Of a stretch of DNA of 55,041 bases, positions 28,350 to 36,159 are shown one piece after another. The stretch's first letter is position 1. Each line of letters opens with the position of its first letter. The stretch covers positions 1 to 55,041 of the IMG/VR virus record IMGVR_UViG_3300045049_000313; one strand, 5' to 3'. The position numbers and the translations under genes were made by a program. Origin of the DNA: a virus. The notes below the pieces were generated by a model, which was not told where the DNA came from, did no database searches, and saw only the letters and a program-made list of their open reading frames with translations.

Positions 28350-29255
28350 GTTTGGTTGACCAATCAGTTCTTGAAACTTCATAATGAAGGATGGTTAAAG
28401 CTGGACTATGTCTGTGAGATATTCCAGACATTAGGCTTCTGCCCGGATAGTGATTTTGATATGAAAGGCCGATTCACGAATACCGTTACCAAATCAACGC
28501 CCTTATTCATCCATGGCAACGGCCATACCCCAATGGGTAAGATTTATGAACTATTGCCCAAAACCATGAACAGCATAAAAGAAGTTCGGAGCATTTGGCA
28601 GGACACGCCCGAAAGCCACAAGACCATTAACGAATACTTTACCAGGCAGGTAAACGCTAATCCAAAACTCAAAGCCTACCGCGATTGGATCGAGGAAAAG
28701 GTTTTCGGGTTCGGTGAACGCTCATTCTTATGGATGTGGAAGCTGATTATTGACGATATCCCTGCGCCTGAGTTTTTGGAGATAGGTGTGTTTCGCGGCC
28801 AAATATTGGGGCTTATCCGCATGCTCTCGCCAAAGGCCAGCATTACCGGTATCACCCCACTGGATAGCACCGGCGGCCACTGGGAAAGCAATTACGCGGA
28901 AGATATTGAGCTGCTGCATCAAACATTCAAACTGAAACAACCAACGATTATAAAGGGCCTCAGCACGGATGCAGAAGTATTGGAGCAGGTCAGTAAGAAG
29001 ATGTACGATATTATCTATATCGACGGCGGCCATAGTTACGAGGTGGCGCGGCATGATGTATACCGGTATTCTTCATTTGTTAAAGTGGGCGGTTACCTGG
29101 TTATCGATGACGCTGGCTGCAAGTTCAATATGCCCGAAGGATATTTCAAAGGTATCGAGGAAGTCAGCCGGGCGGTTGATGAACTATTACCGAATGAGTA
29201 TTATGCGGAGGTGTTTAATGTGGTGCACAACAGGATTTTCAAACGAATAAAATAA
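28350..29255 (+). CDS. Continuation of the split glycosyltransferase fused to a class I methyltransferase-like domain
   Basis: This part is in the same frame as 27864-28349, directly after the TAG. The first 60 residues complete the glycosyltransferase (TKSTPLFIHGNGHTPMGK). From about 120 a SAM-dependent methyltransferase or hydroxylase-like Rossmann domain follows: EFLEIGVFRGQILGLIRM (motif I), STGGHWESNY, YDIIYIDGGHSYEVARHD and GGYLVIDDAGC. The pattern resembles CmcI/macrocin O-methyltransferase-type enzymes. Independent translation would need a start after the stop; the first in-frame ATG is at 28461 and cuts off the glycosyltransferase end. The whole thus looks like one bifunctional glycan-modifying protein. 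Confidence 0.7.
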   Translation, partial: VWLTNQFLKLHNEGWLKLDYVCEIFQTLGFCPDSDFDMKGRFTNTVTKSTPLFIHGNGHTPMGKIYELLPKTMNSIKEVRSIWQDTPESHKTINEYFTRQVNANPKLKAYRDWIEEKVFGFGERSFLWMWKLIIDDIPAPEFLEIGVFRGQILGLIRMLSPKASITGITPLDSTGGHWESNYAEDIELLHQTFKLKQPTIIKGLSTDAEVLEQVSKKMYDIIYIDGGHSYEVARHDVYRYSSFVKVGGYLVIDDAGCKFNMPEGYFKGIEEVSRAVDELLPNEYYAEVFNVVHNRIFKRIK

Positions 29256-29261
29256 AAAAAT

Positions 29262-29438
29262 ATGGCAAAGCCTATCTTAATTATTAAAGTACCGCTAACA
29301 GTCTCAGACAAAGATAGCGAAAAGCATAAGACCCTTATCGAAGAAAGACTTAAGGGTGAGTACCATGTATTAGTTAGCCGCTGTTTACCATCAGGGGCGG
29401 AAATGAAATTTGAGTGTATAGGATTCCAGCAAAAGTAA
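29262..29438 (+). CDS. Hypothetical protein, 58 residues
   Basis: The open frame from ATG 29262 (MAKPILIIKVPLTVSDKDSE) to TAA 29436 has an alpha/beta pattern with EERLKGEYHVLVSRCLPSGA and ends three bases before ATG 29442 of the large terminase. A strand-helix-strand with EMKFECIGF is likely. It is close in outline to other short phage proteins of unknown role. Confidence 0.5.
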   Translation: MAKPILIIKVPLTVSDKDSEKHKTLIEERLKGEYHVLVSRCLPSGAEMKFECIGFQQK

Positions 29439-29441
29439 TTG

Positions 29442-30689
29442 ATGGCCGTTAAGATCAACTATACCCGCCCGCCTCTGTATCCTTACCAAATAGCCATCCT
29501 TGATGCGCAGGCCCGTTTTACCGTAACCATAGCCAGCACGAAAGTAGGCAAAACAGCCAGTCATATCGTTTGGCTATTCGAGGAAGCGTTGAAATGCAGC
29601 GCTAATCAATCTGTATGGTGGATAGCTCCCACTTTTACACAGGCGCGAATAGCATTTGACCGCATGAAGGTGCAGATAAGTGATTGGAACTTTTACAAGG
29701 CGAATGAAACTAACCTTATCATTACCCTGGTAACCGGGGTCAAGATTCACTTTAAAACAGCGGAGAAGCCGGATAACCTATATGGCGATGATGTATACGC
29801 CTTCGTATTTGACGAGTTCACCAGGGCTCGGGAAGCTGCATGGTTCGCATTGCGTTCAACTATAACCAGTACAGGCGGCAAAGGTAAATTCATAGGTAAC
29901 GCCAAATCAAAAAAAAATTGGGGCTACAAACTTGCCATGAGGGCCAAAGCTGGTAATGATCCTGATTACCAATTCTTCAAGATCACGGCCTACGATGCTG
30001 CAAGTTGTGGAATGATGACCAAAGATGGCCGGCCATTCCTTGAAGAAATCGAAGCAGCCAAACGCGACTTGCCTGAGAGCGTTTTCAATGAGCTTTACTT
30101 GGCGGAGGCCAGCGAAGACGGTAGCAATCCATTTGGATTAAAATATATTGCTGCTATTTGTGTGCCCACGTTATCAACTGAACCATCGGTATGCCATGGC
30201 ATTGACGTGGCAAATAAGTTCGACAGCACTTCAATCATCGGGCTTGATAGGTTGGCTACTATGAGCCATTACCACAACTTTACGCGAACAGGGTGGCCGC
30301 ATGTGATTAGTACGATCAAATATCTTCCGCGTGTTCCCGCAGCGCAGGACAGCACCGGGGTCGGGGATGTAGTGTTGTCAGAAGTTCAACAAGTTAACCC
30401 TCAAATCGAAGGATATATTTTTACACCGGCCAGCAAACAACGACTAATGGAGGGGCTGGCCGTGGGCATCCAAAGCCGGAAGCTGCTTATTGCCGACGAT
30501 GGCGATGTGGTAAACGGGACCGGAAAGCTACGGCATCAGCTCGAACAATTTGAGATTACCTATACCCGTACAGGGGTTGTCTATTCGGCGCCGGAAGGTG
30601 AGCACGATGATGATGTGATGGCATTGGCATTGGCATGGTACAAATGGCAAACGGCCTCCCATATGTCAGATGGCCCGAGTATCTGGTAA
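29442..30689 (+). CDS. terL: Terminase large subunit
   Basis: The 415-residue DNA-packaging motor and nuclease. ATPase: Walker A variant ASTKVGKTAS (about 31-40), WWIAPTFTQAR, and Walker B YAFVFDEF (about 119-126, Asp124/Glu125), then STGGKGKFIGNAKSKKN as the coupling motif. Nuclease (RNase H-like): CHGIDVANKFD (Asp255), AQDSTGVGD (Asp303) and GEHDDDVMALALAWY (Asp389-391). ATG 29442 is preferred over TTG 29439. It pumps DNA into the prohead and cuts it. The gene is separated from the small subunit by the glycosylation cassette. The portal gene lies 13 kb downstream rather than next to it. Confidence 0.95.
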   Translation: MAVKINYTRPPLYPYQIAILDAQARFTVTIASTKVGKTASHIVWLFEEALKCSANQSVWWIAPTFTQARIAFDRMKVQISDWNFYKANETNLIITLVTGVKIHFKTAEKPDNLYGDDVYAFVFDEFTRAREAAWFALRSTITSTGGKGKFIGNAKSKKNWGYKLAMRAKAGNDPDYQFFKITAYDAASCGMMTKDGRPFLEEIEAAKRDLPESVFNELYLAEASEDGSNPFGLKYIAAICVPTLSTEPSVCHGIDVANKFDSTSIIGLDRLATMSHYHNFTRTGWPHVISTIKYLPRVPAAQDSTGVGDVVLSEVQQVNPQIEGYIFTPASKQRLMEGLAVGIQSRKLLIADDGDVVNGTGKLRHQLEQFEITYTRTGVVYSAPEGEHDDDVMALALAWYKWQTASHMSDGPSIW

Positions 30690-30706
30690 AAAGAGTATCT
30701 TTAAGT

Positions 30707-31084
30707 ATGATAAATGCAACAGAAATAAGAATAGGGAGCTTGTTTGACACGCCGGAAGGAATACAAAAAGCAAATGGCTTCAATCGCGAAGATGGGAAAG
30801 CCATTGTTCATTTCGCAAACCATAGCCATCATGATTCAGAATTGTGTCATGCCATTCCCCTTACTCCCGAATGGCTGGAATGGTTAGGATTTGAAAAGCA
30901 ATCAGAGAGCTATTATGTTTCTAATGTTCATCCTGATCTGCATATCCATGGATCAGATATTTTCGATCTATATAAAGCAGGATGCGGGAAAATAGCAAGC
31001 ACCAAATACGTCCACCAGCTACAAAACCTTTACTTCGCATTAACCGGCGAAGAACTGACAATTAAAGAACCAATAATCCCATGA
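30707..31084 (+). CDS. Conserved Bacteroidetes phage protein, 125 residues
   Basis: ATG 30707 (MINATEIRIGSLFDT) is chosen because upstream codons run inside the terminase gene. The family pattern is AtEIRIGnl near the start, PLTPEWLEWLGFEKQSE in the middle and KYVHQLQNLYFALTGEEL at the C-terminus. I recall this from many Bacteroidetes phages and prophages. The function is unknown. It follows the terminase by 17 bases and is coupled to the next short gene. Confidence 0.75.
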   Translation: MINATEIRIGSLFDTPEGIQKANGFNREDGKAIVHFANHSHHDSELCHAIPLTPEWLEWLGFEKQSESYYVSNVHPDLHIHGSDIFDLYKAGCGKIASTKYVHQLQNLYFALTGEELTIKEPIIP

Positions 31085-31203
31085 CCCTTTCCTCCTGCAT
31101 GGCGATAACCTCAACTGGTATTCTTGTCTACTTAGGACATAAAGGCCAGTTATATGAGATACTTGGCGGGAAGGATGGGCAATTAAATATGATTGAATTA
31201 TGA
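31081..31203 (+). CDS. Hypothetical protein, 40 residues
   Basis: The open frame from ATG 31081 to TGA 31201 (MTLSSCMAITSTGILVYLGH) overlaps both neighbours by four bases. Beta-strands are likely (GILVYLGHKGQLYEILGG). Tight coupling on both sides supports translation. No family recognised. Confidence 0.5.
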   Translation: MTLSSCMAITSTGILVYLGHKGQLYEILGGKDGQLNMIEL

Positions 31204-31811
31204 GCATCTCCAAAGCACAAGCCGCTGCACTTGCTGAAGGTTTTCTCGATAATATCGGGGAAGGCAAAGAAGGTATGCCGCCACGTAATACGCTCACTGA
31301 ATTATTCCTGCTGGCCGGGGAACTCATTGAAGACGCTCAAAACAATCTGAATAAATCCAACCATGTAGCCACCGGCAAATTATCAGAATCATTAATTGCC
31401 GACGATCCCACTCAAAATGCTAAAACTGTTGCCATTGACGTGCTGATGAATTTCTACGGCGCCTTCATAAACAAGGGCGTAAAAGGAACGAGAGGCGGTT
31501 CCAGCACAGCTGGATATAGTTTCCGCAATGAAGTCGTCTCCCGGAAGATGTACAAGGCTATTGCCGACTGGATCGAAAACGCAAAGATCAGCACCCGGAC
31601 CGTAAAGAAATATAAGGGCTATGGCAAACATGAGACAAGACGTAAATCAATAGCTCAATACGATAATACCTATGCCGTTGCCCGGTCTATCAAACAGCAC
31701 GGTCTTAAGCCATCAGGTTTCATGGACAAGGCCGTTACTACCACAAAAAACAAAGTATCCGAACGACTTGGCACAGCCCTACGCATTGATATTATCGACA
31801 GCCTGAAATAA
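31200..31811 (+). CDS. Head-tail connector or tail-completion protein, HK97 gp10-like
   Basis: A 203-residue structural protein. HVATGKLSESLIADDPTQNA, then VDVLMNFYGAFINKGVKGTR-like FYGAFINKGVKG, matches the gp10/neck-protein pattern (aTGrLk.Si......ygY..e.GtkG). The C-terminal half (IADWIENAKISTRTVKKYKG, AVARSIKQHGLKPSGFMDKA) is basic and resembles the family's DNA- or tail-facing tail. It should close or terminate the neck between head and tail. It lies just before the structured RNA and the tail-tip genes. Confidence 0.72.
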   Translation: MSISKAQAAALAEGFLDNIGEGKEGMPPRNTLTELFLLAGELIEDAQNNLNKSNHVATGKLSESLIADDPTQNAKTVAIDVLMNFYGAFINKGVKGTRGGSSTAGYSFRNEVVSRKMYKAIADWIENAKISTRTVKKYKGYGKHETRRKSIAQYDNTYAVARSIKQHGLKPSGFMDKAVTTTKNKVSERLGTALRIDIIDSLK

Positions 31812-31815
31812 AAAC

Positions 31816-31938
31816 ATTCAAGATGGACGAGGAAGCGCCTAACAGTTAAAGTCTGAAAGTCGAAAGGCAAAGCTACACGGCATGGCGCTGATGCCGGAGG
31901 AGTAGCGTAACGCGGGGTTAGAATCCCTGCTCTTGAAT
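31816..31938 (+). ncRNA. Candidate structured RNA, 123 nt, pseudoknotted, tRNA-like ends
   Basis: Between the connector gene and the tail genes lies a tightly foldable RNA. The ends pair perfectly: ATTCAAGA (31816-31823) with TCTTGAAT (31931-31938). Stacked directly on this is a stem-loop like a T arm, GCGGGG-TTAGAAT-CCCTGC (31912-31930, 7-base loop). A central two-part stem is GCTAC/GTAGC (31872-31876 with 31902-31906) plus CGGCAT/ATGCCG (31878-31883 with 31891-31896), with a 7-base loop GGCGCTG. Six of those loop bases (GGCGCT, 31884-31889) can pair with AGCGCC at 31834-31839, giving a pseudoknot. A strong terminator follows at once. No known family is recognised. It is not a standard tRNA (too long, no D arm). 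Confidence 0.7.
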
Positions 31939-31939
31939 T

Positions 31940-31962
31940 AACCGGAGAAATCCGGTTTTTTT
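31940..31962 (+). terminator. Intrinsic terminator after the structured RNA
   Basis: AACCGG (31940-31945) pairs with CCGGTT (31952-31957) and is followed by a run of seven T (31956-31962). It starts two bases after the closing stem of the structured RNA and ends 17 bases before the ATG of the next tail gene. Confidence 0.85.
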
Positions 31963-31979
31963 ATTGCCAAAAACAAACC

Positions 31980-33203
31980 ATGCCTTTTAATATTTATGGC
32001 ATGGCACTCACACTTATTTATTCCCCTGGTACTTACTTCAGCGCCCACAGCGACCTGATATTTACGCTCTTGGAAGATACCAAGCCTTTTAATTCAACGA
32101 CTTACCCGAATTATAAATATGTCTGTGATGTGTATATGTATGGGGCACTGCAGGCCAGACTACAGGCATTCCCCCGCCCGGATGATAAGATAGGCATTTT
32201 CAATATCGGAAATGTGGTAAGGAATTACCTGCTGATGCAATTCCTGCCGGCAGCCAATAATTTGCGAGCCCAGAAGGTAGGAGAAAACGCCTTTTACGTA
32301 AATGTCCAGTGCAAGTTCGGGGAAGAATACGGATTTGTGACTTACCCGAATCTGATCGTAGATACGCAGAAGACATACTTTAATCATTATAATACCCGTC
32401 AGGCCGGCACGCTTACCGTCCTTTCTTCAGTTATCGACAAGGCCATGACGGTACGACCATATGCCACACCTGTCTATCAGGGTTCAAAATATTGCTTTGT
32501 GCCATTCCTTCCATCCGATGACACAACGATCAACCTGGTTATTAACGCCTATAACGGCTCTACGCTGGCCGGTACGACCACCCAGCCATTTACCCCAACA
32601 GCGACAAGCACAAACGAACAGCAGCTTTTTAATGTGTCCCCGGCAGCTATTAACGCAGGGGTGCCCGGATTTATTAACGCGTCAACCACTTATTATACAG
32701 TGAAGTTTGACACGACTAATATCACGGGTGACAGTATTTACCGGTTCAACCTGGTTTGCGAGGCCATGTACGATGTATATACGCTGCACTTTCTCAATAG
32801 ATATGGAGGTTTTGAAAGCCGGGATTTTACCAAAGTTAGTCGTCAATCTCTCGACCCCATCGAAAGAAGTTCTTACGGTTCCAGTGCTGTGCTGATAACC
32901 AACGACGGCCAGCCTCATTATTTTGATTCGACTACAAAAGTTTACCGTGAGCAGAATACTACATATGCTACGACATGGGCTGAAAAGATGACGCTCAATA
33001 CCGATATTCTCACGGATGCGGAATACCAATGGTTGCAGGATCTTATTCTTTCTCCCATGGTTTTTATTGAAATGAATGGCTACTTCTATCCCGTATCGAT
33101 AACGCAAAACAATTACGAACCGAAGAAAGTGATTAACGATGATCTGACCAACCTCACACTTAATATTCAATTCGGAGACAGGTTTAATACGCAATACAGA
33201 TGA
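31980..33203 (+). CDS. Tail tip or baseplate structural protein
   Basis: A 407-residue beta-rich protein (400 if ATG 32001, MALTLIYSPGTYFSAHSDLI, is the start). The order is an N-terminal beta region (IYSPGTYFSAHSDLIFTLLE), a Thr/Asn-rich middle and a C-terminal DREQNTTYA-like fold with VFIEMNGYFYPVSITQNNYE and LTLNIQFGDRFNTQYR. The pattern of short strands and Thr/Ser/Asn content fits a tail-tip or distal-tail-like component of Bacteroidetes siphoviruses. It overlaps the next tail gene by four bases. Exact homology to Dit is not shown. Confidence 0.65.
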   Translation: MPFNIYGMALTLIYSPGTYFSAHSDLIFTLLEDTKPFNSTTYPNYKYVCDVYMYGALQARLQAFPRPDDKIGIFNIGNVVRNYLLMQFLPAANNLRAQKVGENAFYVNVQCKFGEEYGFVTYPNLIVDTQKTYFNHYNTRQAGTLTVLSSVIDKAMTVRPYATPVYQGSKYCFVPFLPSDDTTINLVINAYNGSTLAGTTTQPFTPTATSTNEQQLFNVSPAAINAGVPGFINASTTYYTVKFDTTNITGDSIYRFNLVCEAMYDVYTLHFLNRYGGFESRDFTKVSRQSLDPIERSSYGSSAVLITNDGQPHYFDSTTKVYREQNTTYATTWAEKMTLNTDILTDAEYQWLQDLILSPMVFIEMNGYFYPVSITQNNYEPKKVINDDLTNLTLNIQFGDRFNTQYR

Positions 33204-35785
33204 TCACTGAACTTTACATGGAAGGTTATAAGGTTGATATCGGTGCTGATCTGCCGGCGCTAATGAACTTTGCTATCGATGATGTAAAAGATTTTTCGTC
33301 CCGTTCCACATCGTGGAGTAAAACGGTCGTGCTACCTGGAACAGCAAACAACAACAGGATATTCGGGAACATCTTTCAGGTGGGGCAGGCGAATTACTAT
33401 AATGCCGCTTTGCCGAATGTTAATTCGAATTTTAATGCAGCAAAGTCAGCTCAGTGTATCGTTTTTCAGGATCAGATGCAGACCTTTCAGGGAGTATTAA
33501 GATTGCTGCAGATCAATATATCGAATGGCTTTCAGGGGAGGGTAGAATATGAGGTGCAGTTGGTCGGTAATATTTATTCGCTCAATTATGCTCTTGCAAG
33601 TGCATTGCTTGAAACGCTTGATTTTTCAGCCTACGACCACGTATATAACGATGCTAATATAGTTAACAGTTGGGACAACCCCGGTGGAACCGGTGTATAC
33701 TATCCTTTGATTGATTACGGTACCTATTCGACGGATAAGCACAACTGGGATATTCACACCTTCCGGCCGGCACTCTACGTTAGGGAATACATAGACAAGA
33801 TATTTACCGCAGCGGGCTACAGGTGGGATTGCGCGTTATTCGATACGCCTCGGTTCAAAAGTATCGTTATTCCGCATAGCAAAAAGATTATGACGGTTAA
33901 TCTGACCAATCTTTATACCGCGCATAATATTGTCGATTATTATGGAACGCCACCAGCACCGCCTATCGGGTCGATAACCGGGGGTGTTCTTGTAAGATTC
34001 AATACAGCTACAGGAAGTGGTTTTACCGCCAATGCCGGTAAAACTGTCTTCACATTTAACGGAACTGCAATAACCAACGTAAATCTGACATTTAAATTTA
34101 CGGGCCATTTTACAGCGTCCGGAGGCTTTGATACATATAGTATTATACTTTGGAAGAACGGCGAAGGTAATACGTTCTTGTATAGTGTCGGAGGATTTAA
34201 TACGCCTTTTTCATTGGGCGATGGGATCACGGTTCCGATTAGTCTTGCACCCGGTGATACTATAGAATGGAGACTAACGCAAGGGTCTACCGGAGCTATA
34301 ACTAATTTCCAATTTGATACATCAGATTTCAGTATCACGGCGCAAGGTGGTTCCGGCGTCGCAGTTCCTATTCAAATTGGCGATACGGTAAAAGTCAATG
34401 ATCAAATCCCTCAGAATATACGTCGCATTGACTTTTTAGTAGGGATAGTAAAGCTATTTAACCTGTACGTCCTTGAAGACAAACAAGATCCCTACCTTAT
34501 TCACATCACACCATATATCGATTTCTACAGCAAGAACACAGCTAACGCAATAGACTGGACTTATAAGCTCAACCGAAATAAGATCACAAAGGTACTTCCG
34601 ATGAGCGAACTGAACGCGAAGGTCTACAACTTCAAGTTCAAAAGCGATAGTGATTACTATAATGACCTTTATCGCAAGCGATATAATGAAGGATACGGCG
34701 ACAGAATATACGACAGCCAATTTGAGTTCACGACACAGGAGAAATCTTTTGAGATATTATTCAGCGCTACACCACTAGTAGGTTATGGTGGAGAAGATAA
34801 AGTGTACCCCACCATTTTCAAGCGAACCGGTAGTGATGCTTCCCCAACCGAGGAAAACACAGATAGTAATATTCGTATTCTTCAAACAAAAAAAATCACG
34901 GGCGTATCTGCGTGGGATGTTAAAAATGGCGCCACTGTTCTTAATACACTTACTAAATATGGGTATGCAGGACATCTCGATGATCCTAAAACTCCTGCCA
35001 ATGACCTGAATTTCGGCGCGACCAAAGAATTGTTTTTTATATTAAACGGCGGCAATCTCAGTAATAATCAGTTTAACGTGTACTGGTCTGGTTACATGGC
35101 TGAGATCACGGATAAGAATAGCAAGCTGGTTAGTGGTAATTTTTACCTAAATGCAAAGGATATTCTCAATCTTGATTTTTCAAAGTTCATATACGTGGAT
35201 GGTATTGCCTACCGGCTAAACGCTATCAAAGATTATGACGCTGTAAAGCCGAACGACTGCGTCGTAGAATTATTAAAGGTTAATCTCTCTGCTTATTCAG
35301 AAGCGGCGTCTAACAGTGGGCCGCCCGATGGGTGTTACCTGCTGTGGACGGATGCTAATACACTAGATGATGACACCGGCGATGCCCTGTTATATGACAG
35401 TTGCCAGGGCAATCCCGGCGACGGGGATACTACCGGAGGAAGCGGAGGCGGGGTAGCGCCACCACCACCACCGCCAACGCATTTTTATTTAAACTGGAAT
35501 TGGGTAAGGTTCGTATTCGGAGGATCATTTAAGATATACAAAAATGGAATCATAATAATTAGTGCCACGTCTTCTGCTTCAGGTTCATTCGAGATATTCT
35601 CCGGTGACGTAATAAGGGTAGATGTGGATGGACCCCCCAGCAAGAAACGCGACCTTCAAATCAATGATGACGTTGACGGAAATTTATATAATGTGGTTGG
35701 CTTTACAGGCTCCTTTGTGACGTTAAGCCACACGGTTACTATGGCAACCGGTAGAAATTACAATGTCATTGGCAAGCACTATTAA
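33200..35785 (+). CDS. Tail hub-like structural protein with C-terminal carbohydrate-type domain
   Basis: An 861-residue protein. It begins MITELYMEGYKVDIGADLPA and continues FSSRSTSWSKTVVLPGTANN and GVLRLLQINISNGFQGRVEY, a pattern of tail-hub proteins from Bacteroidetes phages (fs.RsT.wsKTi.lPGT..N). The middle (about 240-385) holds a Thr/Gly-rich beta insertion (GKTVFTFNGTAITNVNLTFK) that resembles a jelly-roll. A linker rich in Gly and Pro (GGSGGGVAPPPPPPTHFY, about 745-765) leads to a final beta domain (about 765-861). Receptor contact by the insertion or the last domain is inferred. Confidence 0.72.
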   Translation: MITELYMEGYKVDIGADLPALMNFAIDDVKDFSSRSTSWSKTVVLPGTANNNRIFGNIFQVGQANYYNAALPNVNSNFNAAKSAQCIVFQDQMQTFQGVLRLLQINISNGFQGRVEYEVQLVGNIYSLNYALASALLETLDFSAYDHVYNDANIVNSWDNPGGTGVYYPLIDYGTYSTDKHNWDIHTFRPALYVREYIDKIFTAAGYRWDCALFDTPRFKSIVIPHSKKIMTVNLTNLYTAHNIVDYYGTPPAPPIGSITGGVLVRFNTATGSGFTANAGKTVFTFNGTAITNVNLTFKFTGHFTASGGFDTYSIILWKNGEGNTFLYSVGGFNTPFSLGDGITVPISLAPGDTIEWRLTQGSTGAITNFQFDTSDFSITAQGGSGVAVPIQIGDTVKVNDQIPQNIRRIDFLVGIVKLFNLYVLEDKQDPYLIHITPYIDFYSKNTANAIDWTYKLNRNKITKVLPMSELNAKVYNFKFKSDSDYYNDLYRKRYNEGYGDRIYDSQFEFTTQEKSFEILFSATPLVGYGGEDKVYPTIFKRTGSDASPTEENTDSNIRILQTKKITGVSAWDVKNGATVLNTLTKYGYAGHLDDPKTPANDLNFGATKELFFILNGGNLSNNQFNVYWSGYMAEITDKNSKLVSGNFYLNAKDILNLDFSKFIYVDGIAYRLNAIKDYDAVKPNDCVVELLKVNLSAYSEAASNSGPPDGCYLLWTDANTLDDDTGDALLYDSCQGNPGDGDTTGGSGGGVAPPPPPPTHFYLNWNWVRFVFGGSFKIYKNGIIIISATSSASGSFEIFSGDVIRVDVDGPPSKKRDLQINDDVDGNLYNVVGFTGSFVTLSHTVTMATGRNYNVIGKHY

Positions 35786-35795
35786 ATTATTGAAT

Positions 35796-36158
35796 ATGAG
35801 TAAAAAAATAAATCAATTAACTGCGGCAAGTGACTCGGAAGCGAAGAATGACAGCTACCTATTAGCGCAAGCTGATCCTGTAAATGGAGTAGCTAAGTCT
35901 ATTACAGTGGCTCAGGCGAAAGAAGTATACGGTGTTAAACGAACTATCTATACCTGTACAGGTTCTGAAGGAACGTCACTAACTATTCCAGCCCTTTCGG
36001 GCCGGCAAATACTTGTAATCGGCCGTGGTCTAGGATTTATTTATGAGGTTGGCAGTGCCCCTGCCAGTGATGAATATACCTGGGACGATACTACAATCGG
36101 ACTGGGAACAGCGACTAATACGGGCGAAAAATTCATCATACTGCATAGAACCTATTAA
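35796..36158 (+). CDS. Small structural protein with repeated C-terminal beta module
   Basis: ATG 35796 (MSKKINQLTAASDSEAKNDS) is chosen over an upstream ATG inside the previous gene. Residues 1-45 resemble a trimerising or head-fibre N-terminus (INQLTAASDSEAKNDSYLLA). Residues 48-120 form a beta module: TGSEGTSLTIPALSGRQIL, GFIYEVGSAPASDEYTWDDT, GLGTATNTGEKFIILHRTY. The same module ends the protein at 46496-47203, at about half-identical positions by eye. It may be a surface-displayed carbohydrate-binding or decoration module. It lies between the hub-like protein and the tail assembly gene. Confidence 0.6.
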   Translation: MSKKINQLTAASDSEAKNDSYLLAQADPVNGVAKSITVAQAKEVYGVKRTIYTCTGSEGTSLTIPALSGRQILVIGRGLGFIYEVGSAPASDEYTWDDTTIGLGTATNTGEKFIILHRTY

Positions 36159-36159
36159 A

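Noticed and set aside
31816-31938. A self-cleaving ribozyme or tRNA reading of the structured RNA
   Set aside because: CTGATG near 31888 lacks the adjoining bases of a hammerhead core, no GAAA partner is placed correctly, and a tRNA fold fails for lack of D and anticodon arms.
32682-33194. A 170-codon frame antisense to the tail-tip gene
   Set aside because: No recognisable features; ends and starts do not fit the gene spacing.
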